Notes under the pieces: generated by a model
Told to the model about the DNA's origin: nothing
The model's database searches: none
The model's input: only the letters and a program-made list of their open reading frames with translations
Translations under genes and position numbers: made by a program
NCBI GenBank assembly: GCA_903873905.1
Contig: CAIQQJ010000059.1
Location: 1 to 64,000 of the forward strand
Length of the DNA: 64,000 bases
Reading direction: 5' to 3'
DNA from: an uncultured Flavobacteriales bacterium
GTDB taxonomy: Bacteria > Bacteroidota > Bacteroidia > Palsa-965
Shown: positions 1 to 7,860 of the stretch, piece by piece
Position numbering within the stretch: position 1 is the first letter of the stretch
Layout: each line of letters starts with the position of its first letter

Positions 1-48
1 TGTTGAAGGATAAAAATAATTTGGAGCAGGGAGTTTTCATTTTTCATC

Positions 49-136
49 AAGTCCTCACCTGCTGTCCGCTTCAAGTCCGTCTGCGCACAGCCATCCCATT
101 CGGGCTTTCCACTCCCATCAGGGCTATTTTCGAACA
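49..136 (+). repeat. decayed copy of the dispersed GGGCGTG/CTCACGC element
   Basis: The stretch has the phrases AAGTCCTC, TCCGCTTCAAGTCC and CGGGCTTTCCACT in the order seen in the clear copies further right, but both conserved ends are missing. There is no recognisable gene in the first 361 bases; the short open frame here reads through the repeat-like sequence and has no protein-like composition. The call rests on partial similarity only. Confidence 0.4.
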
Positions 137-188
137 CTTCAGTTTCAAACGAAAAAAATCGCGCAAAATCCTACCGCACCAATAATGC

Positions 189-282
189 CACAGCGGCACA
201 GCGACACAGCTTATAATCTGTTTCAGCTAATAGATATTCAATCAAACATCAACTATCAAACATCAAAAATTCATTATCATAA
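189..282. repeat. short-period tandem arrays upstream of moxR
   Basis: Bases 189-212 are three 8-bp units of the form CACAGCGG. Bases 234-282 are seven consecutive 7-bp units, ATATTCA, ATCAAAC, ATCAACT, ATCAAAC, ATCAAAA, ATTCATT, ATCATAA, in unbroken register. This belongs to the heptad arrays found in many spacers of the window. It lies just upstream of the putative moxR promoter. Confidence 0.75.
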
Positions 283-307
283 TTAACATTTTTTTGGAAC
301 AGGTGAA

Positions 308-337
308 TTTTCTTCACTTCAGATGAACCTACCTTTG
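308..337 (+). promoter_or_regulatory. putative promoter of the moxR-bat operon
   Basis: TACCTTTG at 330-337 matches the Bacteroidota -7 element TAnnTTTG exactly. TTTT at 308-311, 18 bases upstream, is a weak -33 element. The moxR ATG is 24 bases downstream. Read from sequence alone. Confidence 0.6.
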
Positions 338-361
338 AAAACACACTGAAATTACCCTCTT

Positions 362-1360
362 ATGACAATTGCAACAGCCGACATTCAAGCACTCAATGAG
401 CGAATTAAACAGGAAAGTTCTTTCGTAGACAAAATCAATAGCGAATTGGATCACGTTATCGTGGGACAAAAAACCATGATCGAACGTTTGCTCATCGCAT
501 TACTTTCCAATGGGCATATTCTCCTCGAAGGCGTTCCTGGTCTTGCGAAAACATTAGCGGTAAAATCACTTGCTTCAACCATACATGCCGATTTCAGCAG
601 AATTCAATTCACACCCGATTTGCTTCCAGCCGATTTAGTTGGCACAATGATTTACAATCAAAAACAGGATTCTTTCACAGTGAGAAAAGGTCCTGTGTTT
701 GCAAATTTTGTTTTGGCTGATGAAATCAATCGTGCTCCTGCAAAAGTGCAAAGTGCATTGCTAGAAGCCATGCAAGAAAGACAGGTTACCATCGGTGATG
801 AAACGTTTAAATTGCCCGATCCGTTTTTGGTACTTGCCACCATGAATCCAATTGAGCAGGAAGGAACTTACCCGCTTCCAGAAGCGCAAGTCGATCGCTT
901 CATGTTGAAAGTGGTGATTAAATATCCAACACGCGAAGAGGAACAAGCAATCATTCGCCAACAACTCGCTGCCGTTCGCATTCCACCAAAACCTATTCTC
1001 ACACCAGAAGATATTCTTCGCGCAAGAAAAGTTGTGCAAGATGTTTATCTCGATGAGAAAATTGAAAAATATATTGTCGATATCGTTTTCGCAACACGTT
1101 TCCCTGCTGAATACCGCTTGCAGAAATTACAAAACATGATTTCTTTCGGTGGTTCTCCTCGCGCATCCATTTCACTTGCGCAAGCATCTAAAGCCTATGC
1201 ATTCTTGCAACATCGTGGTTTCGTAATTCCAGATGACATTCGCGCCATTGCGTACGATGTGCTCCGCCACAGAATCGGTCTAACCTACGAAGCGGAAGCA
1301 GAAAATATCACAACAGAAAATATTATCAGAGACGTTTTAGCTGCAGTACAAGTACCTTAA
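362..1360 (+). CDS. MoxR-family AAA+ ATPase
   Basis: 332 residues, the usual length for MoxR. Walker A GVPGLAKT is at residues 57-64 and Walker B with the following arginine, LADEINR, at 118-124; the ATMNP sensor 1 motif follows near 160. MoxR ATPases are thought to act as chaperones that insert cofactors or assemble complexes together with von Willebrand A (VWA) domain proteins. It heads a colinear operon with a DUF58 gene and two VWA genes (batA, batB), the classical Bacteroidota aerotolerance arrangement. The start is the ATG 24 bases after a good -7 box. The partner-assembly role is family knowledge; the substrate here is unknown. Confidence 0.93.
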   Translation: MTIATADIQALNERIKQESSFVDKINSELDHVIVGQKTMIERLLIALLSNGHILLEGVPGLAKTLAVKSLASTIHADFSRIQFTPDLLPADLVGTMIYNQKQDSFTVRKGPVFANFVLADEINRAPAKVQSALLEAMQERQVTIGDETFKLPDPFLVLATMNPIEQEGTYPLPEAQVDRFMLKVVIKYPTREEEQAIIRQQLAAVRIPPKPILTPEDILRARKVVQDVYLDEKIEKYIVDIVFATRFPAEYRLQKLQNMISFGGSPRASISLAQASKAYAFLQHRGFVIPDDIRAIAYDVLRHRIGLTYEAEAENITTENIIRDVLAAVQVP

Positions 1361-1436
1361 GTGGTGGCATGTGGTAAGTGGCAAGTGACAAGTAAATTTT
1401 TCACTTGCCACCCGTCACCTGTCACTTGTCACTTTT
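1361..1436. repeat. heptad inverted repeat between moxR and the DUF58 gene
   Basis: The spacer starts at the base after the moxR stop. Left arm 1361-1395 is five 7-bp units ending in AAGTGGC/AAGTGAC phase; right arm 1402-1436 is five 7-bp units (CACTTGC, CACCCGT, CACCTGT, CACTTGT, CACTTTT). GTGGCAAGTGA pairs with TCACTTGCCAC, so the whole gap can fold as a long hairpin inside the operon transcript. It could attenuate or protect the mRNA, which is inference. Confidence 0.85.
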
Positions 1437-1440
1437 TTAA

Positions 1441-2316
1441 ATGGAGACAATAGACATTCTCAAAAAAGTCCGTCAGATTGAACTGAAGACACGTGGCCTC
1501 ACCAACCAAGTTTTTTCGGGAGAATATCATAGTGCTTTCAAGGGACGTGGAATGACTTTTTCAGAAGTACGCGAATACCAACCTGGTGATGAAGTGCGAA
1601 CAATTGATTGGAATGTTACTGCGCGTTTTAATCATCCTTATGTAAAAGTTTTTCAGGAAGAAAGAGAACTCACTGTGATGTTGTTGGTGGATGTAAGTTA
1701 TTCCGGCGCATTCGGTACACATGCACAATTGAAACAGGATCTCATAACAGAATTATCGGCAACACTTTCCTTTTCCGCAATGTTGAATAATGATAAAGCG
1801 GGCGTTATTTTTTTCAGCGACATAGTAGAAAAATTCATTCCACCGAAAAAAGGGAAATCGCATATCCTTCGAATCATTCGTGAATCATTGCAATTCAAAT
1901 CAACAGGAAAAGGAACAAATCTTTCTGCCGCATTGGAATATTGCACCAACGCAATCAAGAATCGTTGTATTGTTTTTGTCATTTCCGATTTCATGAGCGC
2001 ATCCTTTGATGATGCGCTGAAAATTGCAAATCGAAGACATGATGTTGTGGCATTGCACATTTATGATCGTCGTGAATTGGAATTGCCTGATATCGGTCTT
2101 GTGCAATTAATCGATTCTGAAACCAATGAATTGCTTTGGGTGGATACATCTGATTCAGCCGTGCGCGACAGGTATGCACGCACAGCGAGAATGCATCGTT
2201 TGTGGATGGATGATCTTTTCAAAAAAAGTGGAGTGGATTCTGCACACATTGCCACGGGAGATAATTATATAAAAACTTTATCCGCACTTTTTCGCAAACG
2301 TGAAAAGCGCCGCTGA
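1441..2316 (+). CDS. DUF58 / VWA-like protein of the Bat operon
   Basis: 291 residues, no signal peptide or membrane segment, so probably cytoplasmic. It carries the DUF58 signature GRGMTFSEVREYQPGD followed by RTIDW at about residues 35-57, and the VWA-like core LLVDVSYSG near 80 with an incomplete MIDAS motif. DUF58 proteins are regularly encoded between moxR and the membrane VWA genes and are taken to be the soluble adaptor of the system. It follows moxR after an 80-bp inverted-repeat spacer and precedes the next gene by only 3 bases. Confidence 0.9.
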   Translation: METIDILKKVRQIELKTRGLTNQVFSGEYHSAFKGRGMTFSEVREYQPGDEVRTIDWNVTARFNHPYVKVFQEERELTVMLLVDVSYSGAFGTHAQLKQDLITELSATLSFSAMLNNDKAGVIFFSDIVEKFIPPKKGKSHILRIIRESLQFKSTGKGTNLSAALEYCTNAIKNRCIVFVISDFMSASFDDALKIANRRHDVVALHIYDRRELELPDIGLVQLIDSETNELLWVDTSDSAVRDRYARTARMHRLWMDDLFKKSGVDSAHIATGDNYIKTLSALFRKREKRR

Positions 2317-2319
2317 AAA

Positions 2320-3288
2320 ATGAAAACGAAAATTCCATTTCTTATTTTTCTGTTGCTTTTCATAGGCAAAACAATACACGCCCAAAATTCCGAGGCAGAA
2401 GCTATATTGATGCGTTCACAAATAAAAATTGGCGAACAGGTTGATTTGAAACTGGCAGTGCGTTATCACGAGGGGACAAAAAAAAGTGTTGTCACTTGGC
2501 CAGAATTAAAGGACACGCTTTCCAAAGAAATTGAAATCATTAAAATGGACAGCATCAAAACTGTTCTCGCAAGTCGTTCTTCCGTTTTGTATGAACAGGC
2601 AAGAACAATCACGATTACTGCTTTTGATTCTGGAACCTATATTATTCCTTCCCAAATCTTCATCGTCAACAAGGATACGATTTACACCAATGAACTGAAG
2701 TTGTATGTTAACACAATCCCAGTTGACACCACCAAACCGATTAGGGACATCAAATCAATTTATGATGTTCCCGGAGCTCCTATAGTGGATGAGCCCAAAA
2801 CTTCCAATCAATGGATGTGGTTTGCATTGGGCGGATTACTGGTAATAACTGCTGTATTTCTAATAATTTATTTTACGCGCAAGAAGAAGTTGATTCCAAT
2901 GATTCATTCTCCACAAAGAGAATTATTGCCACATGAAAAAGTTTTGGAACAACTTGCTGAACTCGGTCGGAATAAACCCTGGTTGCATGGCGAATTAAAA
3001 CAATATCACATTTCCATGACGGAAATTCTTCGTGCTTGGGTGGTGGAACGTTTTCGCATTCATGCAAAGGAAATGACGACTGGAGAAATTATTTATTTGC
3101 TCAATTCAAATCGTGCTGATGCAAGTGCAAGCATGAAACTTGAACGTGTTTTACGCACAGCTGATATGGTCAAATTTGCAAAAGGCATTCCTGAGAATGA
3201 AGAAAATGAATATTGTCTGCAACTAGCAATGGATTTCGTTTCAGCAACTGCAATTTACCCTGAACCTTCAATACCTCAAATACAATGA
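2320..3288 (+). CDS. exported membrane protein of the Bat operon, BatD-like N-terminus
   Basis: 322 residues. A signal peptide ends near HAQ (about residue 22), an extracytoplasmic beta-rich region of about 140 residues follows, then one membrane segment (about 166-186, GGLLVITAVFLIIYF) and a basic RKKK stop-transfer. The cytoplasmic tail has the pattern LRAWVVERFRIHAKEMTTGEI, close to the C-terminal tails of BatD and DUF4381-type proteins. The gene sits between the DUF58 gene and batA and overlaps batA by 4 bases (ATGA), so translation is probably coupled. The exact family name is uncertain; its place and architecture make it a Bat-complex subunit. Confidence 0.8.
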   Translation: MKTKIPFLIFLLLFIGKTIHAQNSEAEAILMRSQIKIGEQVDLKLAVRYHEGTKKSVVTWPELKDTLSKEIEIIKMDSIKTVLASRSSVLYEQARTITITAFDSGTYIIPSQIFIVNKDTIYTNELKLYVNTIPVDTTKPIRDIKSIYDVPGAPIVDEPKTSNQWMWFALGGLLVITAVFLIIYFTRKKKLIPMIHSPQRELLPHEKVLEQLAELGRNKPWLHGELKQYHISMTEILRAWVVERFRIHAKEMTTGEIIYLLNSNRADASASMKLERVLRTADMVKFAKGIPENEENEYCLQLAMDFVSATAIYPEPSIPQIQ

Positions 3289-4304
3289 TTGAATGGTGGG
3301 ATAATATAATTTTCGCTGAAACTTGGGTACTGTGGTTCCTAACCGCAATTCCTGCATACGCGATTTTGATTTATTATCTAGGTGGAAGAGGTCGTCCTGC
3401 ATTGACACTTTCCTCCTTCCATTTTTTATCAGGAATAAGAGTGCCTGCAAAAGTAAAATGGAGATCAGTCCTTTATTTATTGCGGTTTTTAATTGTCATT
3501 TTATTGATCACAGCATTTGCTCGTCCTCAATCGAAAACAGGATTCAAAAGAAAAAAAGGAGAGGGTATTGATATCATGCTTGTTCTTGACATTTCCCAAA
3601 GCATGGATGCGCAAGATTTCAAACCATCACGAATGGAAGCTGCAAAAATGCAAGCAATGCATTTTGTTGATCAACGTCCTGATGATCGAATTGGAGTTTG
3701 TGTTTTTAGCGGAGAAGCATTTACAGTTTGTCCTCTTACTTCTGATCATGAAGCATTGAAAATGCTCATCACGAACATTGAAAGCAATCAGGGAGAATTG
3801 GAACAGGGAACTGCAATTGGAATGGGTTTGGCCAAAGGTGTGGAACGAATTAAAGAAAGCAAGGCGAAAAGCAAAATTGTGGTTTTGATCACTGACGGAA
3901 GCAATAATAAAGGAACCATTCAACCATTGGATGCAGGCAGAATTGCGAAAACTTTTGGAATAAAAACGTACATCATTGGTCTAGGTGCTACACAGGGAAA
4001 AGTTCTTTCTCCCACCTCTCAAAATCCCGATGGAAGTTATGTGATGCAATATCAGGATGTGGATATTGATGAAAGTACATTGATGGAAATTGCCCAAACC
4101 ACAGGAGGAAAATATTTCCGTGCATCCGACACAAGAAATCTTGAAAATATTTATGAAGAGATAAATAAATTGGAAAAAACCGAATTTGATAAAAACGGAA
4201 CAGAAGAACGTCAAGAGGAATTTCTTCCGTTTCTGCTTGCCGCACTCATTTTGGTTTTGGGAGAATTCATTTTACGTTACACCACATTCGACAGCCTAAC
4301 ATGA
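3285..4304 (+). CDS. batA: BatA, membrane-anchored VWA protein
   Basis: 339 residues. Membrane helices lie at about 11-31, 60-80 and at the C-terminus (about 316-335); the VWA domain is between. The metal-ion adhesion site DISQS is intact at 102-106, followed by MDAQDFKPSRMEAAK, the usual BatA/BatB signature. VWA proteins of this operon are implicated in oxygen tolerance in Bacteroides fragilis and probably bind partners exposed in the periplasm. It overlaps its neighbours by 4 bases on both sides. Confidence 0.92.
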   Translation: MIEWWDNIIFAETWVLWFLTAIPAYAILIYYLGGRGRPALTLSSFHFLSGIRVPAKVKWRSVLYLLRFLIVILLITAFARPQSKTGFKRKKGEGIDIMLVLDISQSMDAQDFKPSRMEAAKMQAMHFVDQRPDDRIGVCVFSGEAFTVCPLTSDHEALKMLITNIESNQGELEQGTAIGMGLAKGVERIKESKAKSKIVVLITDGSNNKGTIQPLDAGRIAKTFGIKTYIIGLGATQGKVLSPTSQNPDGSYVMQYQDVDIDESTLMEIAQTTGGKYFRASDTRNLENIYEEINKLEKTEFDKNGTEERQEEFLPFLLAALILVLGEFILRYTTFDSLT

Positions 4305-5326
4305 CCTTCGATTATCCATATCTTCTTTTTTTGTTGCTGCTTGCTGTGCCCCTTGCGCTTCTATGGAGAAGGTCCGTGCAAAGAAGGCAAGAGCGAATTC
4401 GGAAATTTTCAGAAAGTGCTTTTACTGAAAAATTACTGCTTGGAAATAATCCCAAATTACGTCGCTGGCATTTTCTGCTTTTCTTTTCAGGATGCGTCCT
4501 ATTGATTTTCGCAATAAGCGGCCCGCAAATTCCAGGTGGAAAAGAAAAAGTGAAATCAACTGGAATTGATATCATGGTTGTATTGGATGTTTCAAACAGC
4601 ATGCGTGCAAATGATATTCAACCAAGCAGGATTGAACGCGCGAAATTGGCATTGGGACAAATGGTTTCAAAAATGGGAAGTGATCGTTTGGGTATTGTTG
4701 TTTTTGCAGGACAAGCTTACACCTGCCTTCCACTTTCCGATGATCATGCCGCTGCAGAAATGGTCATACAAACCGTTTCTACCGATATGATTTCGATGCA
4801 AGGCACTGCAATCGGTAATGCAATCGACAATGCAATGGCATCCTTTTCAAATGCAGATAAGAATCGCGGAAAGGCAATCATTCTAATTTCAGATGGAGAA
4901 AATCACGAAGACAATGCTTCCGATGCTGCGAGTCGTGCTGCAGAAAAAGGTGTGGTTGTTTGTAGTATTGGAATTGGTTCCCCAGAAGGTTCAACTATAC
5001 CAGAATTCGATGCCACAGGAAAATCTTTGGGAAATAAAAAAGATAGTGACGGAAAAGAAATTATTTCAAAACTCGATGAGCAGACCTTAAGAGAAGTTGC
5101 CAATGAGGGTCGAGGAATTTATACCAGAGCAAATAATTCTGATTTAGGAATAAGCAAAACCTATTCGATGTTGCAAGGGTTAAATAAAACAACAAAAGAA
5201 TCTTGGAGTTATACAAGTTACACACCCATGTTTCGCTGGTTTCTTCTTGCTGCATTATTGCTTTTTATGACAGAAGCCTTATTGCCAGAAGGAAAACGAA
5301 ATGAAACAAATGCACGAATCTCATGA
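4301..5326 (+). CDS. batB: BatB, membrane-anchored VWA protein
   Basis: 341 residues, clearly paralogous to BatA. Helices at about 6-22 and 57-75 precede the VWA domain and one near 310-328 follows it. The metal site DVSNS is at 96-100, followed by MRANDIQPSRIERAK. The start overlaps the batA stop by 4 bases, and the stop overlaps batC (ATGATGA). Two VWA paralogues side by side is the normal Bat arrangement; they may form a heteromer, which is inference. Confidence 0.92.
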   Translation: MTFDYPYLLFLLLLAVPLALLWRRSVQRRQERIRKFSESAFTEKLLLGNNPKLRRWHFLLFFSGCVLLIFAISGPQIPGGKEKVKSTGIDIMVVLDVSNSMRANDIQPSRIERAKLALGQMVSKMGSDRLGIVVFAGQAYTCLPLSDDHAAAEMVIQTVSTDMISMQGTAIGNAIDNAMASFSNADKNRGKAIILISDGENHEDNASDAASRAAEKGVVVCSIGIGSPEGSTIPEFDATGKSLGNKKDSDGKEIISKLDEQTLREVANEGRGIYTRANNSDLGISKTYSMLQGLNKTTKESWSYTSYTPMFRWFLLAALLLFMTEALLPEGKRNETNARIS

Positions 5327-6036
5327 TGAACAGAACAATCATTTCGCTCTTGTTATCGGTTTTTGTTTTGCAAATGAATGCGCAACAAATTCCGAAAATA
5401 CCAAAAGACGGATATAAAAATACTCGTAAAGGAAATGAGAGTTTTAAAAAACAGGATTACGCCAGTGCAGAAAAATATTATCAGGGCGGAATACAAACCG
5501 ACACCAATAAAAATGCTGCCTATTATAATCTTGGAAATGCGCTATACAAACAGAAAAAATTCGATGAGGCTGGTCAAGCTTATGCGAATGCTACTGCTGG
5601 AAAAAATTCCGATTCCCTTTCACGTACTTGGCACAATTTAGGTAATTCGATGATCGAGCAAAAAAAATATCAGGAAAGCATCAACGCTTACAAGCAAGCC
5701 TTGAAATTAAATCCGAATGATGAGGAGACACGTTACAATCTTGCTTACGCACAATCGAAATTGAAACAACAACAAAAACCTCAGAAACAAAATCAAAAAA
5801 ACAATCAGCAACAAAAAAACCAACAACAACAACAACAGCAGCAGCAAGATCAACAACAGCAAGATCAACAAAAACAAGACCAACAGAAAGATCAGCAGCA
5901 AAAACAAAACATGAGTAAGGATGAAGCGCAACGCATGTTGGATGCCTTGAAGGATGACGAGAAAAAAACGCGCGACAGAATGAATAATCAGAAAACCAAC
6001 CGTCGATTTTCCAGAAGCAAGACCAAAGACTGGTGA
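5323..6036 (+). CDS. batC: BatC, TPR protein with a poly-glutamine tail
   Basis: 237 residues. Signal peptide ending near MNAQQ, then about three tetratricopeptide repeats between residues 35 and 145 (motifs AAYYNLGNALYKQ, TWHNLGNSMIEQ, ETRYNLAYAQSK). Residues about 145-195 are almost pure Gln/Lys/Asp/Asn, coded by mixed CAA/CAG, followed by a charged tail. TPR proteins of this operon are expected to scaffold BatA/BatB in the periplasm. The Q-rich tail is low complexity and likely varies between relatives. It overlaps batB and batD. Confidence 0.88.
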   Translation: MMNRTIISLLLSVFVLQMNAQQIPKIPKDGYKNTRKGNESFKKQDYASAEKYYQGGIQTDTNKNAAYYNLGNALYKQKKFDEAGQAYANATAGKNSDSLSRTWHNLGNSMIEQKKYQESINAYKQALKLNPNDEETRYNLAYAQSKLKQQQKPQKQNQKNNQQQKNQQQQQQQQQDQQQQDQQKQDQQKDQQQKQNMSKDEAQRMLDALKDDEKKTRDRMNNQKTNRRFSRSKTKDW

Positions 6037-7772
6037 GAACTTTTAAATTCATAAAATCCCGATTTTTTACAGCATTTATTTTTTTTCTGCTGAGTGGAAT
6101 TATTTTGCCCGCTCAGCAAATCCATCTTTCACTTGATAAAGACACCATCAGTTACAATGAAAATGTTGTATTGACTTTGAGTGGTGAAACTGGAAATCAA
6201 AATATGTACACTGGAATTCCATCGCCTGATGGAGTAATGGTTGTTGGCACAAATGAAACAACATCCTTTAATAGCAGCAGCGGAAAAACAAAATTCACCA
6301 GAACCTATACACTTTCTCCTTATGAAATCGGGACTTTTACCTTTGGCCCAGCATGGGCGCAAGTCGGAAGTCACCGCTTTTATTCCAATAAGGTTACGCT
6401 TGTCATTAAACCAGGAAATAAATCTTCGAAAGACTCCGAAATTTTTCTGCGTTGCGAATCGGACAAAAAGAAAGTTGTTCTTGGCGAACAAATTACACTT
6501 TCACTCATGCTTTATTCAAGAGTGGAAAGATCTCTTGGATCCGAACGACCAATTGCAAAAACATTTAATGGCTTTTGGTATCATGAAGGTGCACCAATTC
6601 AAAGAGTAAAAGATACTTTGGTTTTTGTCAATGGTTTGCCTTATCAACGATCAACTATTTACAAGGAATATGTTTTCCCAAATGTCACAGGCAAACTGTC
6701 CATTCCCGCCTACACTTACACTTGTTTCATTAAACAAAATCCCTATCCAACTGGAGATCCGCTCATTGATGATGTGATGAGCATGCCCACACAAATTGAA
6801 TTGACTTCACCTGAAAATTCCATTGAGGTTTTGCCCGTTTCAAAAAACAATCAACCTGCCAATTTCAAAGGAGATGTTGGTGAATTTTCTCTGAGCGCAA
6901 CAATTGATCATGATAAAATAAAAGCCAATGAACCGGTCATTCTCAAAGTTTCAATCCGTGGAATTGGAAATATCAATTTTATTCAATTTCCTCCAACAAA
7001 ATTTCCAGATGGAATAGAAAATTTTGCACCCGTTTCCAATGACACAACATCGGTTACTGAAAAAGGAATTGAAGGTGAAAAAACATTTTCAGTTACACTC
7101 ATTCCGAAGAACAAAGGAAAATTCACCATTCCAGGAATTTCATTTTCCTATTTTGATCCGCGTAAAAAAGAATTTATAACACTTCATACACCTGAATTTC
7201 CACTCACTGTCGAGCAAGGTGATACGACCAAAGACATTTCTGAAAATAACCTTCCCGAATCTTTTCTCGATGCCACTTCAAATGGAAAAAATATATTTAA
7301 ACTATTTCTCATTTCCATTCCATTGTTGGCACTAATTCTTGTTTTGTTTTTCATTTACCGAAAAAAGAAAAAGAAGAATGTAGAAGGAAATGGATTACTG
7401 AATAAAAATGAAAAAACAGAAAACGAAGAACCTATTCTTCCACAAAAAAAATCCACAGATATTCAAGCAATGATAAATGTTGCGGAACATTTTTTTATAA
7501 GCGGAAATACTAAAACAGGAATTGCGCAATTATACGAATCGCTGTTAACTGCACTCTGCGAAAAAACGGAACTCTCCAGAGAAGAAGCTTCCATCAATCA
7601 ATTGCGTTTCAGATTGGAATTGAAAAATTATTCGAAAGAATTCACCTCTGAAATACTTGCACTTGTGGTTCAACTTTCGGAATTGAGATATTCAAGTGTC
7701 GAATTAAGCAACCAAGACCTTTTTGAAAAACTCGGCAACACAAAAAAATTAACACTGCTGCTCAAGAGATAA
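6033..7772 (+). CDS. batD: BatD, large exported protein of the aerotolerance operon
   Basis: 579 residues. The start codon is GTG inside the overlap GTGA with the batC stop; no ATG gives the signal peptide that begins MRTFKFIKSRFF. The signal peptide ends near LPAQQ, then come several beta-sandwich modules (motifs such as TRTYTLSPYEIGTFTFGP), and a membrane segment near 425-443 followed by RKKKKKN. The cytoplasmic tail after 450 is helical. This is the standard BatD plan. It closes the operon; no terminator hairpin is obvious before the next gene. Confidence 0.9.
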   Translation: MRTFKFIKSRFFTAFIFFLLSGIILPAQQIHLSLDKDTISYNENVVLTLSGETGNQNMYTGIPSPDGVMVVGTNETTSFNSSSGKTKFTRTYTLSPYEIGTFTFGPAWAQVGSHRFYSNKVTLVIKPGNKSSKDSEIFLRCESDKKKVVLGEQITLSLMLYSRVERSLGSERPIAKTFNGFWYHEGAPIQRVKDTLVFVNGLPYQRSTIYKEYVFPNVTGKLSIPAYTYTCFIKQNPYPTGDPLIDDVMSMPTQIELTSPENSIEVLPVSKNNQPANFKGDVGEFSLSATIDHDKIKANEPVILKVSIRGIGNINFIQFPPTKFPDGIENFAPVSNDTTSVTEKGIEGEKTFSVTLIPKNKGKFTIPGISFSYFDPRKKEFITLHTPEFPLTVEQGDTTKDISENNLPESFLDATSNGKNIFKLFLISIPLLALILVLFFIYRKKKKKNVEGNGLLNKNEKTENEEPILPQKKSTDIQAMINVAEHFFISGNTKTGIAQLYESLLTALCEKTELSREEASINQLRFRLELKNYSKEFTSEILALVVQLSELRYSSVELSNQDLFEKLGNTKKLTLLLKR

Positions 7773-7835
7773 AATTGGATTTAGTCATTTCCCCAGCCTA
7801 TTCGTCTGATAGTGTAAAAGATACGAGAATTTTTA

Positions 7836-7843
7836 TATCTTTG
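7836..7843 (+). promoter_or_regulatory. putative -7 element of the first CHU_C giant gene
   Basis: TATCTTTG matches TAnnTTTG; the ATG is 17 bases downstream. No clear TTTG is found at the -33 distance. It suggests the surface protein is transcribed separately from the bat operon. Confidence 0.5.
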
Positions 7844-7860
7844 AATCAGGCAAATACTAC

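Noticed and set aside
3-185. 60-residue frame at the left edge
   Set aside because: Runs through decayed repeat sequence, atypical composition, no homology recognised.
5681-6052. Minus-strand leucine/valine-rich frames
   Set aside because: Antisense of the CAA/CAG tract of batC.
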